Of a stretch of DNA of 64,000 bases, positions 1 through 7,429 are shown piece after piece. The stretch's first letter is position 1. Each line of letters opens with the position of its first letter. This DNA comes from Actinomycetota bacterium. GTDB lineage: Bacteria > Actinomycetota > Thermoleophilia > Gaiellales > Gaiellaceae. The position numbers and the translations under genes were made by a program. Location of the stretch: positions 124,444 through 188,443 of the forward strand of contig VAWI01000012.1 of the NCBI GenBank assembly GCA_005884005.1, written 5' to 3'. The notes beneath the pieces were generated by a model. The model had not been told where the DNA came from and ran no database searches. It worked only from the letters and a program-made list of their open reading frames with translations.

Positions 1-92
1 ACGCGACCGGGCTTTACCGATCCGTTACCACTGCCTGCGCGGCGGGGTCGAATCGGTGCCCAAACCGCCTGAAATGTACGCTTCGAAGTGCT

Positions 93-1094
93 TTGCGCCC
101 CCGTGACGCGGCCCAGCCGAAAGCGCTCGTCACCGGCGGCGCCGGCTTCATCGGATCGCACCTCTCAGAACTGTTGCTCGAAGCAGGCTGGGAGGTCTTC
201 GTCCTGGACGACCTCTCGACCGGAGCGCGCTCCAACATCGCCCACCTGGAAGAGAGGCGCGACTTCCATCTGGTCGTGGAATCGATCCTCTCACCGTCAG
301 TCGTCAGCGAGCTCGTCCACAAGTGCGACGTCGTCTACCACCTCGCCGCAGCAGTGGGTGTCCGGCTGATCGTCGAGCAGCCTGGGCACGCGCTCCTCAC
401 CAATGTCCAGGGCACGGAGAACGTGCTCGAGTACTGCGCCCGTTTCGGCAAACGGGTGCTGATCGCATCGTCGTCCGAGGTCTACGGCGACCACCGCGAG
501 GAGAAGCCGCTCGCCGAGGACGCGCGCCGGATCTACGGGCCGACAACTGCCCGCCGCTGGGCCTATGCCGACTCGAAGGCGATGGACGAGTTCCTTGCGT
601 TGGCGCTGAACGAGGAGCGCGGGCTCGACTGCGTGATCGTCCGTCTTTTCAACACCGTCGGCGCCAGGCAGAGCGGCCAATATGGGATGGTGATCCCGCG
701 GATGGTCGAGAGGGCGCTTGTCGGCGAGCCGATCGAGATCCACGGCGACGGAACCCAGACCCGGTGCTTCTGCCACGTCGCCGACGCGATCCAGGCTTTG
801 CACGGCCTGGTCGAGGAGCGTTCGACGAGCGGAGAGATCTTCAACGTCGGATCGACCGAGAGCATCCGAATCCGCGACCTCGCCGAGCGGATCAGGACCG
901 CGACGGAGAGCGACTCCGAGCTCCTATTCGTGCCTTACGACGAGATCTACCGGCACGGGATCGTCGAGGAGATGCTCCACCGGATTCCTTCGATCGACAA
1001 GGTCGGTAGGGCGATCGGCTGGGCACCCTCACGCTCGCTCGACGACATCCTCGCCGACGTGATCGAAACCACCCGGCGGCCCGCCCGGGCCTGA
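93..1094 (+). CDS. NAD-dependent epimerase/dehydratase (SDR family)
   Basis: A 333-residue extended short-chain dehydrogenase acting on a nucleotide sugar. The NAD-binding glycine motif TGGAGFIGSH lies near residues 14-23, SSSEVYG near 125-131 and the catalytic YADSK (YxxxK) near 155. It resembles UDP-glucose 4-epimerases and dTDP-glucose 4,6-dehydratases, but the exact substrate cannot be read from sequence. The start is TTG, only about 14 codons before the Rossmann motif, which suits the family. It converges on lysS across a GC hairpin (1095-1112). A role in cell-surface polysaccharide is inferred from the family; no sugar genes flank it here. Confidence 0.85.
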   Translation: MRPRDAAQPKALVTGGAGFIGSHLSELLLEAGWEVFVLDDLSTGARSNIAHLEERRDFHLVVESILSPSVVSELVHKCDVVYHLAAAVGVRLIVEQPGHALLTNVQGTENVLEYCARFGKRVLIASSSEVYGDHREEKPLAEDARRIYGPTTARRWAYADSKAMDEFLALALNEERGLDCVIVRLFNTVGARQSGQYGMVIPRMVERALVGEPIEIHGDGTQTRCFCHVADAIQALHGLVEERSTSGEIFNVGSTESIRIRDLAERIRTATESDSELLFVPYDEIYRHGIVEEMLHRIPSIDKVGRAIGWAPSRSLDDILADVIETTRRPARA

Positions 1095-1112
1095 GGCGTC
1101 GCCTGCGACGCC
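1095..1112. terminator. GC hairpin between convergent epimerase and lysS
   Basis: Perfect inverted repeat, GGCGTCGC then CT then GCGACGCC, directly after the epimerase stop and abutting the lysS stop. It has the same first stem as the repeat family that recurs across the window (family 1). It could end transcription in both directions, but there is no T-run. Confidence 0.45.
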
Positions 1113-2473
1113 TAACTGCGCTCTCGAAGCGCGGGAAAGAGCACGACGTCGCGGATGTTGTCGCGGCCGGCCAGGACCATTGCCAGCCGGTCGATCCCGA
1201 GCCCGACGCCCCCTGTCGGCGGCATCCCGTAGGCCAGCGCCTCGACGTAATCGGGGTCGCCCGGCTCGCCGCCTGCCTCCTCGGCCTGCTGCTCGAAGCG
1301 AGAGGCCTGCTCGTCGGGGTCGTTCAGCTCGGTGAACGCATTCCCGAGCTCGGTGCCGCCGACGAAGTACTCGAAGCGCTCGACGGTCGTCGGCTCGTCA
1401 TCCGTCGCGCGGGCGAAAGGCGAAAGCTCGACCGGGTAGTCGTGAAGGATCGTGGGCTCGATCAAGGCCGGCTCGACGAAATGGCTGAGCGCGTGATCAA
1501 CGAGCTGGGCCCAGCTTTTGTCCTGAGAGGTGTCGACGCCGCGCTCGGTCAACCGGAATCGCAGCTCGTCCGGGTCTCGCGTCCAGAGGCCTTTCTCCTC
1601 GAGCGCGTCGACGAGCTTGAGGCGGCGCCAGGGGGCCTTCAGGTCGACCTCGTGGCCGCGGTAGGTGACCCTTGTGCCGGCCGTCGTGTCGCGGGCCACG
1701 GTTTCAACTAGCTCCTCGACCCGCTCCATCTGGTCGCGGTAGTCGGTGTAGGCCTCGTACCACTCGACCATCGTGAACTCCGGCACGTGCTTGTAGGACA
1801 GTCCCTCGTTCCGGAAGTCCTTGCCCAGCTCGTAGACCTTCTCCAGACCGCCGACGATCAGCCGCTTGAGGTAGAGCTCTGTCGCGATCCGCAGGTAGTA
1901 GTCGGCGTCGAGAGCGTTGTAGTGAGTGACGAAAGGCTCCGCGAAGCCGCCGCCGTAGCGCGGCTGCAGGACGGGCGTCTCGACCTCGAGGAAGCCCTGG
2001 TCGTCGAGGTGGCGCCGGACGGCGCCCACGATGCGGGTGCGTAGCTCGAAGTCGGCGCGCGTGTCCTCGTTTACGAGCAGGTCGAGGTAACGCTGCCGGT
2101 AGCGGGTCTCGAGGTCGGTTACTCCGTGGAACGTGTCCGGCAGAAGCCGCTGGATCTTCGCGAGCAACTCGAGTTCGTCGACCGCGAGCGAGGGCTCTCC
2201 GCGCTTCGCGCGCGCCGGGGAGCCGGTGACACCGACGATGTCACCCAGATCGACGTCGATCGGGCCGGTGCGGCTCGTATCACAGAGGAGCTGGATGCGC
2301 CCCGAACGGTCGACGAGGTCGAGAAAAACCAGCTTCCCCATCTCCCGGCGCCCCATTACGCGCCCCGCAAGGCGCCGCTCGTCATCGGCCTCGCCGCCCG
2401 GCTCGAGCCTCTCCGCCTCGGCCCGAACGGCCGCGATGTCGTCCCGGTTCGGGAAACGCTTCGGCAACCTCAT
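1112..2473 (-). CDS. lysS: Lysyl-tRNA synthetase, class II
   Basis: Charges tRNA-Lys with lysine in the cytoplasm. 453 residues: an N-terminal OB-fold anticodon-binding domain (about residues 35-110) followed by the class II catalytic core, with motif 2 FRNEG at 220-224 and motif 3 GLGIDRLAM at about 424-432. RYRQRYLDLL near 124-133 is typical of LysS. It is somewhat short because the N-terminal helix region is reduced. In many bacteria lysS lies close to greA, dus and coaX, as here. ATG start with a short leader towards the divergent dipeptidase remnant. Confidence 0.95.
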   Translation of the reverse strand: MRLPKRFPNRDDIAAVRAEAERLEPGGEADDERRLAGRVMGRREMGKLVFLDLVDRSGRIQLLCDTSRTGPIDVDLGDIVGVTGSPARAKRGEPSLAVDELELLAKIQRLLPDTFHGVTDLETRYRQRYLDLLVNEDTRADFELRTRIVGAVRRHLDDQGFLEVETPVLQPRYGGGFAEPFVTHYNALDADYYLRIATELYLKRLIVGGLEKVYELGKDFRNEGLSYKHVPEFTMVEWYEAYTDYRDQMERVEELVETVARDTTAGTRVTYRGHEVDLKAPWRRLKLVDALEEKGLWTRDPDELRFRLTERGVDTSQDKSWAQLVDHALSHFVEPALIEPTILHDYPVELSPFARATDDEPTTVERFEYFVGGTELGNAFTELNDPDEQASRFEQQAEEAGGEPGDPDYVEALAYGMPPTGGVGLGIDRLAMVLAGRDNIRDVVLFPALRERS

Positions 2474-2621
2474 CGCCGCGCGAGCCTAACGAGCCTGCGG
2501 GAGTGACGGTTTCGGCACGAACCGGTCTCCCACTACCCGGAGTTTTCGAATTAGGCTCGAACGTGGGTGGGTGCGGTGGGAACCCCAGCACTCGCGCGTG
2601 AAACCTTTACCGTCAGCCGCG

Positions 2622-3533
2622 ATGGCTTCCTCCGAGCTCGTCCCGTTCATCGACGGCCACAATGACGTTCTGCTCGCCATGCATCTTGCCGGTGCCGGCC
2701 CCGAGGCGTTCCTCACGCGTCGTCCCGATGGGCATCTCGACCTCGAGCGCGCACGTGAAGGAGGATTCGCCGCCGGGTTTTTCGCCGTCTTCGAGTTGCC
2801 CCACGGCGAGGAGGAGCGCGCGGCGACCCGGATCCCGGATCGCAAGCCACCGTACGCGCTGCCGCTTGCCGGGCCGATCACGACCGAATATGCAAAGCGT
2901 GAAGCCGGGGCGATCGTCGACCTGCTCGAGGAGCTCACCGGAGGCGGAGAGGTGCACGTCGCGCGGTCGGCCGCGGATCTCGAGGCCGCGCTAGGTGGCG
3001 GCCTCCGCTTTCCCTCCTCGCCGGACATCGGCGGGGGCCTCACGGAAGCCGGAAGGCGGCTCAGTCTCAGAGTGCAACAGCCTCGGGATCCTGATCGACC
3101 TCGCGCACCTGAACGAGCGTGGCTTCTGGGACCGAGGCGCCGCTCGTGGCCAGCCACTCGAACGCCCACGCGCTGTCGCCCAACTCGCGGAACCTCACCG
3201 ACGCGCAGGTCGACGAGATCGGCCGCCGGGGGGGGCATCGTCGGCATCACCTATCACGCGGGCATGCTGACCGAGGTCGGCGGTGTCGATCCGGATGTTC
3301 CCCTCGCACGGGTGCTCGACCACGTCGACTACGTCGTGGCCCGGATCGGCATCGACCATGTCGGCTTCGGCTCGGACTTCGATGGCGCCACGGTGCCAAC
3401 CGAGCTCGGCGACGCGTCCGGCCTGCAGCGCGTCGCCGAAGCCCTACGTGACCGCGGCTACAACGACGAGGAAGTCGCGAAGCTCGCCCACGGCAACTGG
3501 CTTCGCGTCATTAGGAATACCTGGATGAACTGA
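2622..3533 (+). pseudogene. Decayed M19 (renal-dipeptidase-like) membrane dipeptidase
   Basis: The N-terminus FIDGHNDVLLAMH and C-terminus (GIVGITYHAG, HVGFGSDFDGA) are clear M19 zinc dipeptidase segments. The middle is not readable in one frame. ECNSLGILIDLAHLNERGFW (about 3070-3130) is in the +1 frame, APLVASHSNAHALSPNSRNL (about 3137-3200) in the +2 frame, and the original frame returns after an 8-G run at 3228-3235. The segment that normally holds the metal-bridging Glu (HLEGAE-like) is missing between about 2990 and 3000. The frame stays open only by chance, giving an Arg/Pro-rich stretch. Either true decay or several assembly errors; an intact enzyme is not encoded as read. The start is taken at the ATG just before the conserved N-terminus. 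Confidence 0.8.
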
Positions 3534-3554
3534 TCCGCGTTGATAACGGTTGCC

Positions 3555-3581
3555 GCGGAGGCAGGCTTTGCTCGCCTCCGC
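3555..3581 (+). terminator. Hairpin after the dipeptidase remnant
   Basis: Stem GCGGAGGC / GCCTCCGC around an 11-base loop, about 22 bases after the stop codon of the dipeptidase reading frame. No clear T-run follows, so termination is plausible only. Confidence 0.35.
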
Positions 3582-3612
3582 TCGCCAGCGTTGTCCTTCA
3601 GCGCCCCCCGGA

Positions 3613-3651
3613 GAAAGTCGTCATGGCCGCGCGCAGCGCGGCCGGACTTTC
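3613..3651 (-). terminator. Nested hairpin downstream of greA
   Basis: Outer stem GAAAGTC / GACTTTC and inner stem GGCCGCGC / GCGCGGCC with a GCA loop, beginning 5 bases past the greA stop codon on the minus strand. There is no downstream U-run. Confidence 0.45.
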
Positions 3652-3656
3652 TTCGG

Positions 3657-4130
3657 CTAAGCGGCTTTGATTTCGAGAATTTTGTACTTCATCGAGCCGC
3701 GGGGAGCGGTCACCTCGACCGTCTCGCCCTTCTTGTGGCCGATTATCGCCTTGCCGACCGGCGACTCGTTGGAGAGCTTGTTCTTCGCCGGGTTTGCCTC
3801 CGCGGAGCCGACGATGTGGTACTCGACTGTCTGCTTGGCTGTCACGTCGCGCAGCTTGACCTTCGAGCCGACCGAGACCACGTCCTTGGCGACGTCTTTC
3901 TTGTTGATCACCTTTGCGTCGCGCAGCCGCTCCTCGAGCATCGCGATACGGTGCTCGAGCAAAGCCTGCTCGTTCTTGGCGTCGTCGTACTCGGCGTTCT
4001 CGGCGATGTCGCCGAATTCGCGCGCGATCCGGATCCGATCCGCGACCTCGCGCCGTTTGTCGTTCGAGAGGTACTCGATCTCCTCTTGGAGCTTCTTGTG
4101 TCCCTCTGGAGTAAGGATGACTTCCTTCAC
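3657..4130 (-). CDS. greA: Transcription elongation factor GreA
   Basis: Rescues backtracked RNA polymerase by stimulating cleavage of the nascent transcript. From the GTG at 4130 the protein is 157 residues, the normal GreA length: an N-terminal antiparallel coiled coil (LTPEGHKKLQEEIEYLSNDK..., with the acidic tip in DIAENAEYDDAKNEQA near residues 40-55) and a C-terminal FKBP-like domain (SPVGKAIIGHKKGETVEV). The GTG is preceded by GGAAAGGG at suitable spacing. A longer reading to an ATG at 4199 adds 23 unconserved residues and is less likely. Diverges from dusB. Confidence 0.93.
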   Translation of the reverse strand: MKEVILTPEGHKKLQEEIEYLSNDKRREVADRIRIAREFGDIAENAEYDDAKNEQALLEHRIAMLEERLRDAKVINKKDVAKDVVSVGSKVKLRDVTAKQTVEYHIVGSAEANPAKNKLSNESPVGKAIIGHKKGETVEVTAPRGSMKYKILEIKAA

Positions 4131-4241
4131 AACTTGCCCTTTCCGAAAGAAAAGCGCGGCGCTATCGCGCCGTCGCGGGCGCGAATAGTAGCTATACATT
4201 CAGGCGGTCGCAACAGCAGCGACGTTGACGATTGCCGCTCT
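4131..4241. promoter_or_regulatory. Divergent greA / dusB promoter region
   Basis: 111 bases between two divergent starts. It contains the only AT-rich island nearby (GTAGCTATACATT, about 4187-4199), a plausible -10 element for either direction. No -35 could be assigned with confidence. Confidence 0.35.
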
Positions 4242-5300
4242 ATGCAGGTAAATCTTCACGAATCCTGGCGCATCGGTGAGGTTGAGATCCCGAGCCGCCT
4301 CGTTTTGGCCCCAATGGCGGGCGTCAGCGTGCAGGCGTTTCGGCGCCAGGGACGGCGTTTCGGCGCCGGACTTGTCTGCTCCGAGATGGTTTCGTGCGCG
4401 GGCCTGCAGCACGGAAACGAGCGCACCTTGGGCTATTTGCGCATCGCCGCCGACGAACGTCCGCTCGCGGTGCAGATCTTCGGCTCGGATCCGCCGGTCA
4501 TGGCAAAAGCCGCCGCGATGGTCGAGGACGCCGGCGCGGACATCGTCGACATCAACTTCGGCTGTCCGGTCAAGAAGGTGACGAAGACCGGTGCGGGTGC
4601 GACGCTGCTCGACGACCCCGATCGAGCCTGCCGAGTCGTCGAGGCCGTGGCGTCGGCAGTGTCGGTGCCCGTAACGGTCAAGCTGCGGCGGGGTCTCGAG
4701 AACGGATCACGAGCGTGTCTGACCGTCGGGCCGAGGCTGGTCCAGGCCGGCGCGGCATCGCTGACGCTCCATCCCCGCTCCGCCAAGCAGATGTACACGG
4801 GCACCGCCGACCACGCGCTGACCGCCGAGCTCGTCTCGCTCGTGGACGTGCCCGTCGTCGCCTCCGGCGACGTCAGCTCCCGTGCGCGAGCGCAGACCGT
4901 GCTCGCCACGACCGAAGCGGCGGCCGTCATGGTCGGCCGCGCGGCGCAGGGTAACCCGTGGGCGTTGCGCGAGATACTCGACGGCGAGGAGGTCGAGCCT
5001 TCCCGTGAGGAGGTGGTCGCCGAGCTGATCCTGTTTATGCGCGAGACCGTCAGAGAGCTTGGCGAACACCGCGCAACCGGATTCCTTAGGAAGTTCTACG
5101 GTTGGTATCTGGGCCGCGGGCGCTTCCCGCGCGCCTTCAAGGCCGCGTTGACTCAGCTGCCCACGATTGCAGATGTCGAGGCGCGTCTCCTCGCCGCCAC
5201 GCCGGGTGCCCGCTTCGTACTCGCCCGCCTTGAGGAAACGCTGCCCCAGGGCGACGATGTCCTCCTCGACCTGCCGATCTCGATCTACGGCGGCGGTTAA
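4242..5300 (+). CDS. dusB: tRNA-dihydrouridine synthase
   Basis: Flavoprotein that reduces uridines in the tRNA D-loop to dihydrouridine. 352 residues from the ATG at 4242. Landmarks: PMAGV near the N-terminus (FMN phosphate region), NFGCPVKKV with the catalytic Cys near residue 108, VKLRRG, LHPRS, GDV and VGRAAQGNPW for FMN binding, then the helical C-terminal domain. The frame is open upstream to 3540, but that part is antisense to greA and unlike any Dus N-terminus. Followed by a strong terminator. The paralogue assignment to B rather than A or C rests on general resemblance. Confidence 0.9.
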   Translation: MQVNLHESWRIGEVEIPSRLVLAPMAGVSVQAFRRQGRRFGAGLVCSEMVSCAGLQHGNERTLGYLRIAADERPLAVQIFGSDPPVMAKAAAMVEDAGADIVDINFGCPVKKVTKTGAGATLLDDPDRACRVVEAVASAVSVPVTVKLRRGLENGSRACLTVGPRLVQAGAASLTLHPRSAKQMYTGTADHALTAELVSLVDVPVVASGDVSSRARAQTVLATTEAAAVMVGRAAQGNPWALREILDGEEVEPSREEVVAELILFMRETVRELGEHRATGFLRKFYGWYLGRGRFPRAFKAALTQLPTIADVEARLLAATPGARFVLARLEETLPQGDDVLLDLPISIYGGG

Positions 5301-5354
5301 CGCTTCAAGTCCGGCACCGGCCGGCGCCGGTGCCATGACGACTTGAAGCGTTTT
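5301..5354 (+). terminator. Strong intrinsic terminator after dusB
   Basis: Begins right after the stop codon. Outer stem CGCTTCAAGTC / GACTTGAAGCG, an inner GC stem built from GGCACCGG / CCGGTGCC, then TTTT at 5351-5354. Confidence 0.8.
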
Positions 5355-5379
5355 CCGATGAAACTCGCAAGCGCTGTGT

Positions 5380-5406
5380 GCTGAGGCGGGCAAAGCCCGC
5401 CTCAGC
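5380..5406 (-). terminator. Hairpin over the coaX stop codon
   Basis: Twelve-base perfect stem GCTGAGGCGGGC / GCCCGCCTCAGC with an AAA loop. It covers the last codons and stop of coaX. No T-run follows on the minus strand. Confidence 0.45.
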
Positions 5407-6175
5407 TGCGATCTTGTTCCCGCTTGTTCAGCTCCCAGACACGCCGCAGGCCTTCGAGTGTGAGATACGCGTCTACACGGTCGATCGTCTGCGCATGCGG
5501 CGCGATCAGCTCTGCGAGGCCTCCCGTGGCGACGACCGGCGCCGTCTCGTCGCCGAGCTCGGCCCGGATTCGCTCGACGATGCCGTCGACCTGGCCGGCA
5601 AAGCCGTAGACGAGACCCGAGCGCAGCGCCGACTCGGTTGTCTTGCCGATCGCGGTCTCGGGCGCGGCGAAGTCGACCTTGACGAGGCGCGCGGCGCGTT
5701 CGAACAAAGCGTCCATCGAAACCTCGATCCCGGGCGCAAGGACCCCGCCCACGTACTCACCTGTGGCCGATACGACGTCGAAGTTCGTCGAAGTGCCGAA
5801 GTCGACGACGATCGCGGGCGCGCCGTAGCGTTCCCTAGCCGCGACCGCGTTCGCGATTCGGTCGGGTCCGACCTCTCGCGGATCGTCATAGCGGATCGGG
5901 ATTCCGGTTTTCGTACCGGGCCCGAGAACGAGCAGGCGCACGCTCGCTCCCGCCGCGAGCTCTTCGTAGGAGCGAATCAGCGCCGGCACTGTAGACGCGA
6001 GACAGATCCCCTCGAGCGAGCCGAGGTCGAGCAGTCCGCCCAGGAAGAGCCCCAGCTCATCGCCCGTTCGTTGGGGCTCCGTAGCCAGTCGCCAGCGCCG
6101 CGTCAGCTCACTGCCCTCGAACAACCCCAGTGCTGTTTGCGTATTGCCGACGTCGACTGCCAGTAGACCGGGCAT
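5402..6175 (-). CDS. coaX: Type III pantothenate kinase
   Basis: Phosphorylates pantothenate, the first step of coenzyme A synthesis. 257 residues from the ATG at 6175, the usual CoaX length. The P-loop-like AVDVGNTQT sits at residues 6-14, GPDRIANAVAA near 104-114 and VVDFGTSTNFDVV near 124-136, all ASKHA-fold landmarks. The frame extends 13 codons further upstream without conserved sequence. It belongs to the same-strand backbone with folK and greA, an order shared by many Gram-positive bacteria. Confidence 0.93.
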   Translation of the reverse strand: MPGLLAVDVGNTQTALGLFEGSELTRRWRLATEPQRTGDELGLFLGGLLDLGSLEGICLASTVPALIRSYEELAAGASVRLLVLGPGTKTGIPIRYDDPREVGPDRIANAVAARERYGAPAIVVDFGTSTNFDVVSATGEYVGGVLAPGIEVSMDALFERAARLVKVDFAAPETAIGKTTESALRSGLVYGFAGQVDGIVERIRAELGDETAPVVATGGLAELIAPHAQTIDRVDAYLTLEGLRRVWELNKREQDRS

Positions 6176-6212
6176 GGCGAAAGCGAGGCTATCCACTAGA
6201 GTCGGAAGGCAC

Positions 6213-6422
6213 ATGGCCCTCCTGCGCGTGCGCCGCCGTCGCCGGCGGACGCGTCCGCTCCAGGAAGCGGAGGCGTACGCACGTTGTCACGGCGACCGAG
6301 GCAACGACGTCAAGCTCGTCCAGCTCCCGCCGCGGCGACCCCGCTACCTCGCGGTTCTGCGCACGGGCGAAGAGCTGCGCCGGCGCTTCGAAGAACGCCT
6401 CGAACGGCGCGAAGCCTCTTGA
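6213..6422 (+). CDS. Small basic hypothetical protein (69 aa)
   Basis: Short plus-strand frame divergent from coaX: an Arg-rich start, then YARCHGDRGNDVKLVQL, RPRYLAVLRTGEELRRRFEE and a Glu/Arg helix. I do not recognise the family. The distribution of hydrophobic residues (VKLVQL, YLAVL) looks protein-like rather than antisense noise, and nothing else is encoded here. Function unknown; it could be a small DNA- or RNA-binding protein. Confidence 0.45.
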   Translation: MALLRVRRRRRRTRPLQEAEAYARCHGDRGNDVKLVQLPPRRPRYLAVLRTGEELRRRFEERLERREAS

Positions 6423-6470
6423 TTCGGCTTTTACGCGCCCGCCGGCGCGAACTAAGTCTCGTCGTCGCCG

Positions 6471-6535
6471 GAGGCGTCGCTCGCGATGCCGATAAAGACC
6501 GTGGCGGCTTTGCCGCTGCGGCCGTCTAAACCCGG
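6471..6535 (+). repeat. Family 1 palindromic repeat
   Basis: Two successive hairpins: GGCGTCGCTCGCGATGCC, then GACCGTGGCGGC / GCCGCTGCGGCC around TTT, ending GTCTAAACCCGG. Lies in the gap between the small ORF and the DUF2469 gene. Same family as the copies at 14741-14960, 20241-20458, 26283, 36174, 42750, 45961-46190 and 51600. Confidence 0.75.
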
Positions 6536-6558
6536 TCTAGAGAAGGTCCCGAGGCGAA

Positions 6559-6924
6559 TTACTGCTCGTCGTCGCGCGACAGAGGCTCGCCGATCCGCTC
6601 GGCGAGGTCCTCGGCCGTCAGACTGGGCTCGTCGCCCTCGCCGCGGAGCTCCTCGACGGTCACGTCACTCGAGGTGTAGACCTCGGCCCGCGGGATCATC
6701 CGGGTGGGCCGGTTCTTGTCCCACACCCACACGTCCTCCATGCGAAGGTGGAAGAACGGATAGCTGGGTTGCGGGACGTACTGGAGGTCGAGCTTGTTGC
6801 AGAGATAGGTCGCGTCCTGGGTGAGCACGCAGTAGCGGAACAGCCCGAAGACCGCCGAGTACTCCTTCTTGAGTGTGAGCTCGAGCTCCGCCTCGAACTC
6901 GTCGAGCTCGTCGATGTGGGACAT
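6559..6924 (-). CDS. DUF2469 family protein
   Basis: 121-residue actinobacterial protein of unknown function. The N-terminal half (LELTLKKEYSAVFGLFRYCV, then YLCNKLDLQYV) and the VWVWDKNRPTRMIP...VTVEEL core match my memory of the DUF2469 family, where a DAWVWDxxRPxRFV motif is conserved. The acidic C-terminal tail is variable. It ends the fol-side gene cluster; in actinobacteria this family is a conserved housekeeping protein of unproved role. Confidence 0.75.
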   Translation of the reverse strand: MSHIDELDEFEAELELTLKKEYSAVFGLFRYCVLTQDATYLCNKLDLQYVPQPSYPFFHLRMEDVWVWDKNRPTRMIPRAEVYTSSDVTVEELRGEGDEPSLTAEDLAERIGEPLSRDDEQ

Positions 6925-6931
6925 GAGGCGG

Positions 6932-7429
6932 TCATTCTAGCTCTGCGAGCAAAGCCGACACTCGGCCGCGGCCCGGCACGACGAGGCTGGGATCGAGCTC
7001 CGCGAGCGGCTCGAGGACGAACCGCCGCTCATGCAGGCGCGGGTGCGGAATCTCGAGCACGTCCTCATCTATCGTCTCGGCGCCGTAGAGGAGCAGGTCG
7101 AGGTCGATCGTGCGCGGCCCGTAACGAGGACCCTCGCCACGGATGCGGCCGAGATCGCGCTCGATCTCGAGCATCAGGTCGAGCAGCTCTCGGGGTGACC
7201 GCGTCGTCTCCAGTCTGGCCGCCGCATTGAGAAAGCGGGGCTGATCCTCGTAGCCAACCGGTTCGGTCTCGATCGGAGCGGTCGAGCTCAGAACCCAGGT
7301 CCGGTCGTCCCCGTCGAGCCGGCGGAGAGCTTCAGCGATCGTCCTCCCTCGCTCGCCCAGGTTCGCCCCGAGTCCGATGTAGGCAATTGTGCTTTCCTTC
7401 GTTGGCTTGAAAGGTCGCTTCCTGACCAT
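6932..7429 (-). CDS. folK: 2-amino-4-hydroxy-6-hydroxymethyldihydropteridine pyrophosphokinase
   Basis: HPPK transfers pyrophosphate to hydroxymethyl-dihydropterin in folate synthesis. AYIGLGANLGERG at the N-terminus, NAAARLETTRSPRELLDLM, RYGPRTIDLDLLLYG with the Mg-binding DxD, and PHPRLHERRFVLEPL are diagnostic. An ATG at 7429 gives 165 residues. An ATT codon at 7387, preceded by AAGGAAAG at good spacing, would give a start tight against the conserved domain. Either choice overlaps the 5' end of the divergent subtilase. It is the downstream partner of folP and folB. Confidence 0.9.
   Translation of the reverse strand: MVRKRPFKPTKESTIAYIGLGANLGERGRTIAEALRRLDGDDRTWVLSSTAPIETEPVGYEDQPRFLNAAARLETTRSPRELLDLMLEIERDLGRIRGEGPRYGPRTIDLDLLLYGAETIDEDVLEIPHPRLHERRFVLEPLAELDPSLVVPGRGRVSALLAELE

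Noticed and set aside
3540-4241. N-terminal extension of dusB
   Set aside because: The frame is open, but the stretch is antisense to greA and unlike Dus proteins. The ATG at 4242 gives the normal length.
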